From contig CAYYYF010000025.1 in the NCBI GenBank assembly GCA_964475945.1, forward strand, positions 1 to 6,267: a stretch of DNA of 6,267 nt, in the 5' to 3' direction. This DNA comes from JBBIQH01 sp964475945. GTDB lineage: Archaea; Thermoproteota; Nitrososphaeria; Nitrososphaerales; Nitrosocaldaceae. A model generated the notes under the pieces. It did not search any database. It saw nothing but the letters and a program-made list of their open reading frames with translations, and had not been told where the DNA came from. The position numbers were made by a program, and so were the translations under genes. This document shows positions 1 to 5,328 of the stretch, piece after piece; within the stretch, counting starts at the first letter, position 1; each line of letters opens with the position of its first letter.

Positions 1-121
1 TCTTCACTATCTCAGCAACCAACTTTGCTGCAGTTATGTTATTCCTCTGTGCCTCCTTACCTCTGCTCTGTGCAGTACCCTCCTTCAGTATCAAGACTGG
101 GATCTGACCGGCTGTCTGCAT
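1..121 (-). CDS. Thermosome (group II chaperonin) subunit, N-terminal part, runs off the left edge
   Basis: Only the first 40 codons are in the window; the rest lies beyond base 1. The product begins MQTAGQIPVLILKEG and continues with a T-A-Q-S-R-G-K-E-A-Q-R-N-N-I run. This is the typical N-terminus of archaeal thermosome / Cpn60 group II subunits, which form a double-ring ATP-driven protein-folding chamber in the cytoplasm. The ATP-binding TLGPKG motif expected just after residue 40 is outside the window. The ATG at 121-119 is the first in frame after a stop, and a GGTGAT sequence complementary to the archaeal 16S 3' end sits at 138-133, about 11 bases upstream. Archaea often carry several paralogues (alpha, beta, gamma), and the fragment is too short to say which. 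Identification is strong for the family. Confidence 0.88.
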   Translation of the reverse strand, partial: MQTAGQIPVLILKEGTAQSRGKEAQRNNITAAKLVAEIVK

Positions 122-132
122 AGACAATCTAA

Positions 133-169
133 ATCACCGTTATGCAATACATACATCGTATATTTTATC
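133..169 (-). promoter_or_regulatory. Thermosome promoter: TATA box and ribosome binding site
   Basis: Read on the minus strand, GATAAAATATACG (169-157) is a TATA-like box centred near 163, which predicts a transcript start near 137. A GGTGAT Shine-Dalgarno sequence (138-133) lies about 11 bases before the ATG. This is one of the few genes in the window with a visible Shine-Dalgarno; most others look leaderless. No heat-shock operator was recognised. Confidence 0.45.
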
Positions 170-263
170 CTTACGCAGAAAGATCTACTTATATAATTAA
201 AATTAATTATTATCAATAGCAAGAAGTATAGGCAAGTATTGGTAGAAAGAAATTATACTATTG

Positions 264-554
264 TTATAATTCTAGTCCGAATGCCTCTGCTACACCCTTG
301 AATGATTCATAGGATTTTAGATACTCAATACCCCTCTGAGTTATCACATATCTATGGGTATTCTCATCTAACCTCTCCTCTATGAGCCCAGCACTTATTA
401 ACTGCTCAGCAACCTTTACAAACCTATTATATGGGATGTTTGCATATCTAAGTATATGGGTAACGTTTGCACCATCCCTACCAAAGCTACTTGTTACCTT
501 TAATATATCACCTATTATCTTAAATGTACTCCTATACTGAACCATAGAGGTCAT
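264..554 (-). CDS. Winged-helix DNA-binding protein (HTH_45-like)
   Basis: A 96-residue protein that is almost entirely one winged helix-turn-helix domain. Helix 1 is around residues 8-20 (FKIIGDILKV). The helix-turn-helix is around 28-55, with the A-N-V-T-H-I-L-R-Y-A-N-I-P-Y core, followed by a beta-hairpin wing around 57-74 (GLIEERLDENTHRYVITQRG) and a short C-terminal helix. This matches the small archaeal regulators of COG3432 / HTH_45, which are greatly expanded in Thaumarchaeota; the targets are unknown. No ligand-binding or metal-binding domain is present. Two starts are possible: ATG at 554 (MTSMV) or ATG at 545 (MVQYRS). The TATA box at 571-580 predicts transcription starting near 549, which slightly favours the shorter form with almost no leader. 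It has its own promoter, so it need not be co-transcribed with the thermosome gene downstream. Confidence 0.82.
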   Translation of the reverse strand: MTSMVQYRSTFKIIGDILKVTSSFGRDGANVTHILRYANIPYNRFVKVAEQLISAGLIEERLDENTHRYVITQRGIEYLKSYESFKGVAEAFGLEL

Positions 555-570
555 AAAAGTATACCATTAC

Positions 571-580
571 TATATATAAA
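571..580 (-). promoter_or_regulatory. TATA box of the winged-helix gene
   Basis: TTTATATATA on the minus strand is a near-ideal archaeal TATA box. Its centre lies about 22 bases upstream of the first ATG (554) and 31 bases upstream of the second (545). A start site 25-27 bases downstream would fall between them, so the message would be leaderless or nearly so. Confidence 0.55.
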
Positions 581-625
581 TAATTTTATGTAAGAGAGGT
601 TTACAAATGGGTAAAATACTTTAAT

Positions 626-754
626 CTACCTGCAACATGGATCTGTTATGCAACCACTCTCAGCCTCTGTATGACATGTACACTCGCACTCTCCTTTACC
701 TACTATTGCATCATACACAAGCCTATGCTCTGTACACTCAATACATATCTTCAC
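626..754 (-). CDS. Small cysteine-rich protein (42 residues), unknown function
   Basis: This short minus-strand reading frame starts at GTG (754-752) and ends at TAG (628-626). The product has 42 residues, eight of them cysteine (C4, C7, C23, C25, C27, C35, C40, C41), plus H10 and H28. The pattern is C-x2-C near the start (KICIECTEHR), a C-x-C-x-C-H cluster in the middle and a closing D-P-C-C-R. So many cysteines are very unlikely in random AT-rich sequence. The layout suggests binding of zinc, copper or an iron-sulfur centre, either as a mini zinc-ribbon or a metallothionein-like chelator. No known family was recognised. In-frame stops just upstream leave GTG as the only sensible start. A weak TATA-like AGTATAACTT lies around 772-781, roughly 25 bases before the start. 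It sits between the winged-helix gene (same strand) and the divergent radical SAM gene. Function is not inferred beyond metal binding. Confidence 0.5.
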   Translation of the reverse strand: MKICIECTEHRLVYDAIVGKGECECTCHTEAESGCITDPCCR

Positions 755-850
755 AGTAAATACTTAAAATAAGTTATACTAATATCTTTTGTAATAACTT
801 TTTTCTTATAGGGTAGGTTAGATGCCATTATTTCATCTCTAACTAAATAA

Positions 851-861
851 AGTTTAAATTC
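851..861 (+). promoter_or_regulatory. TATA box of the radical SAM gene (leaderless)
   Basis: AGTTTAAATTC is centred about 28 bases upstream of the ATG at 884, preceded by an A-rich stretch that can serve as a BRE. The spacing places the transcript start at or within a few bases of the start codon, and no Shine-Dalgarno is visible. The same TTTAAATTC box occurs before the tnpB-like gene at the right end of the window. Confidence 0.6.
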
Positions 862-883
862 TAACATATATTATACTCTATTA

Positions 884-2389
884 ATGAAAGGTAGAAGGAT
901 AGTGCTTACAGCAGATAGATCGCTGATGTCAAACTACAGGGATAACATGCTCTTTGGTTTTGTAGCATGCATGCCAGTAGAGAAGATATCAAAGCAGATA
1001 TACTACAGAGTATTCTGCCCAGCAGTACCTGCAGATAGCATTACAGGAGAGGCATTATTTGCCCCTCTAGGACTAAGGAGGATAGAATCAAGCCTTATAG
1101 ATGGATTTGGTAGGGAGAATGTTATCATAGCTCACTGCGATCACTTAGAGAAGGCTATAGGGGAGGATACCAAGATTGTAGGAGTAAATGTTATGGACCC
1201 TCAAGGAATAGGACCTATAACAACATCTATCTCAGGGAAGCCATACACACCATATACCAAATACACATTTGAAGTGCTCATGGATAAGGTAAAGAAGTTA
1301 AAGGCTAGATATGGCTTTAAGGTTGTTGTAGGGGGTAGTGGGGCATGGCAGTTGTATAGAAGAGAGGATAGGGAGCGCTTGGGGGTAGATCATGTTGTTC
1401 TAGGCGAGGCTGATGGGTATGTTGTAGATATGTTCAATGATGTTATAAATGGCAATGCTAAAGAGTTCATGTCTGTTATGACGAACAAGATAGTTGATAT
1501 ACCATACATAAGGGGGCCTACATGCAATAGTGCAATAGAGGCTATGAGAGGTTGCGGAAGAGGCTGTGACTTCTGTGACCCTAATAGAAGGATGAAGCGA
1601 GACTTTCCTATAGAGAGGTTGAAGGAAGAAGCAAAGATAAACCTAAGGTATCATACATGCATATGGCTGCTCTCAGATGAGATAATGCTCTATGGGTGTG
1701 ATAATAAGGATATGTATCCTAACAGGGATGCAATAGTAACATTATACAGAGAGATGAAGAACCTAGGCAATGTTGATTATGTAGGTGCAGTGCATGTAAC
1801 ATTCTCATCTGTAGTAGCAGATCCAGAGTGTGTTGAGAAGATCAGGGAGATAAATAACTTTGGTCCAAGTAGATGGAATGGCATACAGCCTGGTATAGAA
1901 ACAGGTTCAATAGAGATGTTCAAGAGGCATATGCCATTAAAAGCAAAGCCATTCAGCCCTGAGGAGTGGCCTGAGGTCGTTGAAGAAGGTATAAAGATAC
2001 TTAACAAGAACTACATATTTGCTGCATGCACCTTGGTAATGGGTCTACCTGGAGAGACGGATGATGATGTTAAGGATACCATAGATCTTATAAAGAGGCT
2101 TGATGGTTCAGCATTCGTTGTAGCCCCATTGCTATGGACAGATTACTTTAACCCAGAGAACTCGTTAACGACTGATAAGTTTACAAAGTTGCACTGGAAG
2201 TTGTATTATCTGTGCTGGAAGTTAAGTACAAAGGCTATATATAACTGGATATGGTATGCTACTGCACACTTTCCTCCATTCATAAGGCATATAGCAGGCA
2301 TATTCGGTAAGGTTGGTGCACATTACCAGTTAAGGTATATAAGGGATAAGGCAAAGAGCATACTAGGTGAGGACCCTGACTTTGATTAA
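884..2389 (+). CDS. B12-binding-type radical SAM enzyme; candidate GDGT (membrane lipid) ring synthase
   Basis: A 501-residue, two-domain enzyme. Residues 1-195 look like a cobalamin-binding Rossmann-like domain: GVNVMDPQGIGP (100-111), VVVGGSGAW (147-155) and VDHVVLGEAD (168-177). The DxHxxG motif is absent, as is common in cobalamin-dependent radical SAM proteins. The radical SAM core follows with CGRGCDFC (C224, C228, C231), which binds the [4Fe-4S] cluster and S-adenosylmethionine, then GIQPGIETGS (333-342) and MGLPGET (386-392). The C-terminal 60 residues are rich in Trp, Tyr and His and may touch membrane lipid. Such enzymes make C-C bonds or methylate unactivated carbons. In archaea this architecture includes the GDGT ring synthases GrsA and GrsB, and the start (VLTADRSLMSNYRDN) and MRGCGRGC core look like that group. 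The GrsA-like role is an inference; the class is secure. It is transcribed alone from its own leaderless promoter. Confidence 0.88.
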   Translation: MKGRRIVLTADRSLMSNYRDNMLFGFVACMPVEKISKQIYYRVFCPAVPADSITGEALFAPLGLRRIESSLIDGFGRENVIIAHCDHLEKAIGEDTKIVGVNVMDPQGIGPITTSISGKPYTPYTKYTFEVLMDKVKKLKARYGFKVVVGGSGAWQLYRREDRERLGVDHVVLGEADGYVVDMFNDVINGNAKEFMSVMTNKIVDIPYIRGPTCNSAIEAMRGCGRGCDFCDPNRRMKRDFPIERLKEEAKINLRYHTCIWLLSDEIMLYGCDNKDMYPNRDAIVTLYREMKNLGNVDYVGAVHVTFSSVVADPECVEKIREINNFGPSRWNGIQPGIETGSIEMFKRHMPLKAKPFSPEEWPEVVEEGIKILNKNYIFAACTLVMGLPGETDDDVKDTIDLIKRLDGSAFVVAPLLWTDYFNPENSLTTDKFTKLHWKLYYLCWKLSTKAIYNWIWYATAHFPPFIRHIAGIFGKVGAHYQLRYIRDKAKSILGEDPDFD

Positions 2390-2426
2390 AGAAATAAAAA
2401 TAAAAAAATAAGATAATTTCTTTTTT
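2388..2426. terminator. AT-rich two-way terminator between convergent genes
   Basis: AAAGAAAT (2388-2395) is the exact inverse complement of ATTTCTTT (2416-2423) and is followed by more T on the plus strand. Read on the minus strand, the loop gives a long T/A run (TTTTTTTATTTTTATTTC). Archaeal termination depends mainly on T-tracts, so this can end both the radical SAM transcript and the convergent 47-residue gene. Confidence 0.5.
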
Positions 2427-2451
2427 ACTCTGCTTTTACTGCATTACCACC

Positions 2452-2468
2452 TTACTGCTTTACAGTAA
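2452..2468. repeat. Short perfect inverted repeat at the end of the small membrane gene
   Basis: TTACTG (2452-2457), a five-base loop, then CAGTAA (2463-2468). It spans the last codons and stop of the 47-residue gene. It may help termination together with the T-rich run at 2388-2426, but is short enough to be chance. Confidence 0.3.
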
Positions 2469-2595
2469 CTACACCAACCTTCTTATCCTTACTCTTACCA
2501 CTAACCTTATTCCTGTTTATCAGGTCAAGTATGGTGTAAGTGCCAAACATTGCTAGAGCAAATGTTAGTATTGCTAAAGCCTCTATCATGCTCAT
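2452..2595 (-). CDS. Small single-span membrane protein (47 residues), unknown function
   Basis: This minus-strand reading frame runs from ATG (2595-2593) to TAA (2454-2452). Residues 3-25 form one hydrophobic segment (IEALAILTFALAMFGTYTIL) that can cross the membrane. It is followed by a short basic tail (NRNKVSGKSKDKKVGVV), so the N-terminus should face out and the tail should lie in the cytoplasm. The promoter is well placed: CTTTATATGT at 2621-2630 predicts a start near 2599. A GGTGAT overlaps the first ATG and lies 4 bases before a second ATG (M3, 2589), so M3 is a possible alternative start. No family was recognised. The size and shape resemble small subunits or accessory peptides of membrane complexes, but nothing links it to one. 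It converges on the radical SAM gene and lies downstream of the MFS gene on the same strand with its own promoter. Confidence 0.5.
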   Translation of the reverse strand: MSMIEALAILTFALAMFGTYTILDLINRNKVSGKSKDKKVGVVTVKQ

Positions 2596-2620
2596 CACCA
2601 ACTCTATATTAAAGAAAATT

Positions 2621-2630
2621 ACATATAAAG
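2621..2630 (-). promoter_or_regulatory. TATA box of the small membrane protein gene
   Basis: CTTTATATGT on the minus strand is centred about 30 bases upstream of ATG 2595, predicting a leader of about four bases. This placement is one of the stronger arguments that the 47-residue frame is a real gene. Confidence 0.45.
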
Positions 2631-2709
2631 CTACCTTTAAATGGAAAATTACTAATTAATAATATAATATATTTATCATCAACAGAGCTTAAAATGCAAC
2701 AGTTATACG

Positions 2710-3849
2710 CTACTTAACCCTATACCTTATAACATATAATAATGTAAGTACTAAGCCTATAATAAACATCAAGAGGTAAGGTGTATATATCCCTGCTAGA
2801 TCTGCTATCAAGCCAGATACCAATGGTGCTGAGGCCCAGCCTATACCAAATATGGTTTCATACAAACCTACAGCACTGCCTATTAAGTTACTTGGTATTC
2901 CTCTAGTTATCATGCTTAATGTTACAGGGAAATATATGCTGAATGCAAAACCAAATGCTAGCATAGATAGTGCAAATGAGGAGAATGTTGTAAGCATATA
3001 TGCATTAAGCATGGCTACTGCTATTGCAGTATTTGCTATAACTATACCCTTATTGCCATCTACCTTATGCACCAGTGCTAGGGTTGCTAACCTTGCTATA
3101 CCAAATATGAAGAATAGCATGCCTATGGAATGCTCATCAATACTACTATCGTTCATGTAACCTGGGAGTATGGATAGCACTATGGCAAAGGATGCACTAT
3201 AGTACATTATCATTGCTAGCAAGAGCAGTCTATTCTTTAGTATATCCTTTACCCCTCTTATACCTGCATGCCTTAAATTGCTACCAGTATTTACTTTGAT
3301 GAATAGCATTGTTGCTGCTAATGAAGGTATAACCATGAATGAAGAGTAGAGGAAGAGTTGAGGATAACCTAACTGGAATAGGTATGAGCCTATAAGAGGG
3401 CCTAGCATGTAGCCTGTTACCCAAGACATGGTAAACCTTGAGATACCTTTTATACCCCTGCTGTCCATACTGCTTACTATAGCCTCAGCAGATGGCCAGA
3501 AGAATGCATGTGCAATCCCAGATATGGCTCTTAGTAGCAGTAGCATGGATATGCTATCCACTAGGGCAAGTAATGCTATTGAGGCTGTAGCCATGGATAC
3601 GCCTACAAGAAGCACAACGAGCCTACTCAACCTATCAAGCAGAATCCCTACAAGGAATGGGAAGAATGCGTAAGGTAGGTAGTTTGCCATCCCTATAAGG
3701 CCTAGATCCGTATAATCTGCATGAAGTACATCCCTAGCAAATACTGGTAGAAGGGGAGCATGGGAGCCATAGGCTAGCCCCATGGATAATGCTGTTACGT
3801 ATATAACAAGTATTACCTTGCTGTTACTATTGTTGTTATTGTTACTCAT
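2710..3849 (-). CDS. Major facilitator superfamily (MFS) transporter
   Basis: A 379-residue, strongly hydrophobic protein with 11-12 predicted membrane helices, the first around residues 11-30. Between helices 2 and 3 lies GILLDRLSR (68-76), the MFS motif A pattern (G-x-L-x-D-R-x-x-R). RAISGIAHAFFWPSAEA (107-123) fits helix 4. A central cytoplasmic loop around 185-207 (NTGSNLRHAGIRGVKD) separates the two six-helix halves, and the tail ends in basic RYRVK. The N-terminus has an odd Asn/Ser run (MSNNNNNSNSK) before helix 1. MFS proteins use ion gradients to move small solutes; the size fits a sugar or drug exporter type, but the substrate cannot be read from the sequence. Its ATG overlaps the stop of the upstream methyltransferase gene in an ATGA, so the two are co-transcribed and probably translationally coupled. 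Confidence 0.9.
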   Translation of the reverse strand: MSNNNNNSNSKVILVIYVTALSMGLAYGSHAPLLPVFARDVLHADYTDLGLIGMANYLPYAFFPFLVGILLDRLSRLVVLLVGVSMATASIALLALVDSISMLLLLRAISGIAHAFFWPSAEAIVSSMDSRGIKGISRFTMSWVTGYMLGPLIGSYLFQLGYPQLFLYSSFMVIPSLAATMLFIKVNTGSNLRHAGIRGVKDILKNRLLLLAMIMYYSASFAIVLSILPGYMNDSSIDEHSIGMLFFIFGIARLATLALVHKVDGNKGIVIANTAIAVAMLNAYMLTTFSSFALSMLAFGFAFSIYFPVTLSMITRGIPSNLIGSAVGLYETIFGIGWASAPLVSGLIADLAGIYTPYLLMFIIGLVLTLLYVIRYRVK

Positions 3850-4562
3850 CTCTTACTTGCTACAAATACTACTGCTGCACCAAGCATATTACTTGCAAAA
3901 GTAACATTTGGGAAGCATTCCTTAAGCATGAGCATGAGTTTAGAGTTAGTTGGTAACCTCCTATACGTATCATATATCTTGGAGAACCTTAAGCCTAACC
4001 TACCTGCAACCATGAATGCCATTACAGGTAGGATGAATCTAAGGTATAGTGATGCACCAAACCTTGCTATTACATTATCAGGCTTGCCTATATCAACTAT
4101 AACAAGTCTACCATCATCCTTGAGCACTCTATAGAATTCTCTTATCGCAATACTCATGTTTATAGCATCCCTGAATGAGTAGGAGCATACTATTGCATCA
4201 AATATAGAGTCTCTGAATGGAAGATGCTCAAATATACCAGATGTAAATGCTATATTGCTGTAACCCTTGAACCTCTCCCTTGCTAGCATGAGCATATCTA
4301 TTATTGGGTCTAGCATAAGTATGGTAGCATCTCTACTCGTACTTAATATACTACTGCTCATGTTACCATAGCCTGAGCCTGCATCAAGTATTAACTTGCT
4401 CTTACCATTAAGGGCATATCTTGCCCCTATGAGTCTATACTCATCTGCCTTGCCAAGGGATATTACACTGTTAACTTTATCATATACTGGAATGATCTCT
4501 TTAAGTGCCTTCATAACGCTATGCCATTCATCCCTAAGACCCAATACCATTAGTATATGCAC
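3846..4562 (-). CDS. Class I SAM-dependent methyltransferase, UbiE/MenG-like
   Basis: A 238-residue Rossmann-fold methyltransferase. Motif I is LILDAGSGYGNMS (57-69), the acidic post-I residue is D85 (LMLDPIIDML), motif II/III is HLPFRDSIFDAIVCSYSFRD (113-132), and YRVLKDDGRLVIVDIGKP (144-161) follows. The order matches UbiE/MenG enzymes, which methylate the ring of ubiquinone or menaquinone: YDKVNSVISLG near residue 27 parallels their YDxxN..lSlG, and SFRD parallels their F-G-x-R-N/D. A quinone-methylating role would suit a menaquinone-using archaeon, but relatives act on other substrates. As given, the start is GTG (4562). ATG at 4550 (MVLGLRDEW) is a good alternative that loses four residues. 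The hydrophobic LYLRFILPVMAFMVAGRLG segment (172-190) is normal for the family and suits a lipid-soluble substrate. The stop overlaps the MFS start, so the substrate of this enzyme may be linked to the transporter. Confidence 0.83.
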   Translation of the reverse strand: MHILMVLGLRDEWHSVMKALKEIIPVYDKVNSVISLGKADEYRLIGARYALNGKSKLILDAGSGYGNMSSSILSTSRDATILMLDPIIDMLMLARERFKGYSNIAFTSGIFEHLPFRDSIFDAIVCSYSFRDAINMSIAIREFYRVLKDDGRLVIVDIGKPDNVIARFGASLYLRFILPVMAFMVAGRLGLRFSKIYDTYRRLPTNSKLMLMLKECFPNVTFASNMLGAAVVFVASKR

Positions 4563-4600
4563 TAATAATTTATTACTTATTCCAGTAGTGGTTAGACTTG

Positions 4601-4610
4601 AGTATTTAAG
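4601..4610 (-). promoter_or_regulatory. Probable TATA box of the methyltransferase-MFS operon
   Basis: CTTAAATACT on the minus strand predicts a start near 4579, giving a leader of about 17 bases to the GTG (4562) or 29 bases to the ATG (4550). A second candidate (ATTTAAATAAAAG) lies about 25 bases further upstream, near 4622-4634. No Shine-Dalgarno is evident before either start. Confidence 0.35.
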
Positions 4611-4836
4611 GTTTTCTAAATTATCTTTTATTTAAATCTTACTATGATCTTTCAATGAGCATCCGGTAAGGAATTTAAAATGGCAGATCAACTGGGCATC
4701 AAGATATCATATAAGAATAACAAAATTTTCTTGAGATTCCTAATATATAGAAATCTCTTAAATATAATTAAAAATTAAGCATAATATATGCTCCTAATTT
4801 ATAAGGATAAATAAGGAGAAGAACAAAATTTTAAAA

Positions 4837-4858
4837 AGCTATACAAATCTGTATAGCT
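4837..4858 (-). terminator. Hairpin with T-tail, likely pth2 terminator
   Basis: AGCTATACA (4837-4845) pairs perfectly with TGTATAGCT (4850-4858) around a four-base loop. On the minus strand the stem is followed at once by TTTTTAAAATTTTG, an intrinsic-terminator-like T-tail about 55 bases downstream of the pth2 stop. Its stem core AGCTATAC/GTATAGCT is repeated in a second hairpin at 4889-4918. Confidence 0.5.
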
Positions 4859-4888
4859 CCAAGCGTAAAATGTTAATATCAATCTACG

Positions 4889-4918
4889 TTTAAGCTATAC
4901 TTATTTGTATAGCTTAAA
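4889..4918. repeat. 12-bp perfect inverted repeat overlapping the pth2 stop codon
   Basis: TTTAAGCTATAC (4889-4900) and GTATAGCTTAAA (4907-4918) are exact inverse complements around a six-base loop. The right arm covers the last codon and TAA of pth2. The inner core (AGCTATAC...GTATAGCT) is the same as in the hairpin at 4837-4858. Between them AAGCGTA (4861-4867) can pair with TACGTTT (4885-4891) with one G-T wobble, so three consecutive stems are possible. It may be an RNA 3' end structure, a terminator pair, or a binding site for a dimeric protein. Confidence 0.55.
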
Positions 4919-5267
4919 GTAGTTTAAGATCCCCAGTAACCTTATCAACAGCATCATCTGGTGCAGGTCCTATTGCTATGCATGTAGTAGTCCCTGGGGG
5001 TAGTTGTGTTAATCCAGCATCATCAACCTGCGCAGTAGGTAACCCTAGAGCCTCTGCCTTACTCTTTACCCTCATAAGCTCATCTATGCTGTTAACCTTG
5101 AGCACTATCTTCGCCTGCCCATGGTTAAACCACTGATCGAACCATTCCCTTCTACTTACCCTAGCCCTCTCTGCAGCAATCAAGGATGCATGAGCCACTT
5201 GTGCTGCTAACTTGCCTACACCCATCTTTATATCCTTCCTAACTACTATAACCTGTTTCATATGCAT
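4914..5267 (-). CDS. pth2: Peptidyl-tRNA hydrolase, archaeal/eukaryotic type (Pth2)
   Basis: A 117-residue enzyme that cleaves the ester bond of peptidyl-tRNAs dropped by stalled ribosomes, freeing tRNA for reuse in the cytoplasm. The sequence is full length and matches the Pth2 family (about 115-120 residues) from end to end: VIVVRKDIKMGVGKLAAQVAH (6-26) with the conserved Lys19, Gln23 and His26, GQAKIVLKV (50-58), DDAGLTQLPPGTTTC (82-96), AIGPAP (98-103), and the typical ending TGDLKLL. It is not related to bacterial Pth1. Two starts are possible: ATG 5267 (MHMKQV) or ATG 5261 (MKQVIVV). The TATA box at 5281-5293 predicts transcription from about 5261, so the shorter, leaderless form is likely. 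It is transcribed alone, with hairpins just after the stop. Mobile-element debris begins about 30 bases upstream of its start. Confidence 0.96.
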   Translation of the reverse strand: MHMKQVIVVRKDIKMGVGKLAAQVAHASLIAAERARVSRREWFDQWFNHGQAKIVLKVNSIDELMRVKSKAEALGLPTAQVDDAGLTQLPPGTTTCIAIGPAPDDAVDKVTGDLKLL

Positions 5268-5280
5268 GAATTACAACAGC

Positions 5281-5293
5281 TTATATATATAGC
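5281..5293 (-). promoter_or_regulatory. TATA box of pth2
   Basis: GCTATATATATAA on the minus strand is a strong TATA box, centred about 26 bases from the second in-frame ATG (5261) and about 20 from the first (5267). Everything upstream of this box (from about 5296) is mobile-element remnant, so the native upstream region has been replaced or pushed away. Confidence 0.6.
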
Positions 5294-5295
5294 AA

Positions 5296-5326
5296 GAAAC
5301 CCTCGCCCTTAAGTGTGAGGGTGAAT
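5296..5326 (+). mobile_element. Solitary right-end hairpin of an IS200/IS605-type (TnpB) element
   Basis: GAAACCCTCGCCCTTAAG followed by TGTGAGGGTGAA forms an imperfect hairpin: CCCTCGC pairs with GTGAGGG using one G-T pair, then one mismatch, then CTTAAG closes the loop. A GAAACCCTCGCCCTT...GAGG(A/T)GAA hairpin is what typically ends archaeal IS605/IS1341 elements just after tnpB, where it also forms the 3' part of the omega-RNA guide scaffold. Here no tnpB lies to its left, only the pth2 promoter 5-15 bases away. It is probably a leftover right end after loss of the element body. The identification rests on remembered family pattern, not on a comparison. Confidence 0.45.
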
Positions 5327-5328
5327 TA

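Larger units (their letters stand above)
4563..4913. other. Gene-free stretch of about 350 bases
   Basis: This interval separates the start of the methyltransferase operon from the end of pth2, both on the minus strand. It is very AT-rich. It holds the operon promoter (about 4600-4635), a small inverted repeat AGCATA-ATA-TATGCT (4778-4792), and the two strong hairpins described separately (4837-4858 and 4889-4918). A 32-codon plus-strand frame (4680-4778) was considered and rejected. No tRNA or recognised RNA gene was found. Confidence 0.55.

Noticed and set aside
1777..2007. Minus-strand open frame of 76 codons inside the radical SAM gene
   Set aside because: It lies fully antisense to the well-supported radical SAM core and shows no family features.
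2852..3673. Two plus-strand open frames (2852-3160 and 3428-3673)
   Set aside because: Both are antisense to the MFS gene and reflect its codon pattern; no promoter or recognisable protein.
3928..4635. Two plus-strand open frames (3928-4134 and 4396-4635)
   Set aside because: They are antisense to the methyltransferase gene and its promoter, with no coding evidence of their own.
4680..4778. 32-codon plus-strand frame starting MADQLGIKISYKNNK
   Set aside because: The TTTAAA directly abuts the ATG, so it is not at promoter distance; the product is lysine/asparagine-rich as expected of AT-rich noise, and no family is recognisable.
4563..4913. Possible CRISPR-like or tRNA content in the gene-free stretch
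   Set aside because: Only two copies of a palindrome are present, with no regular repeat-spacer spacing and no cloverleaf or T-loop consensus.
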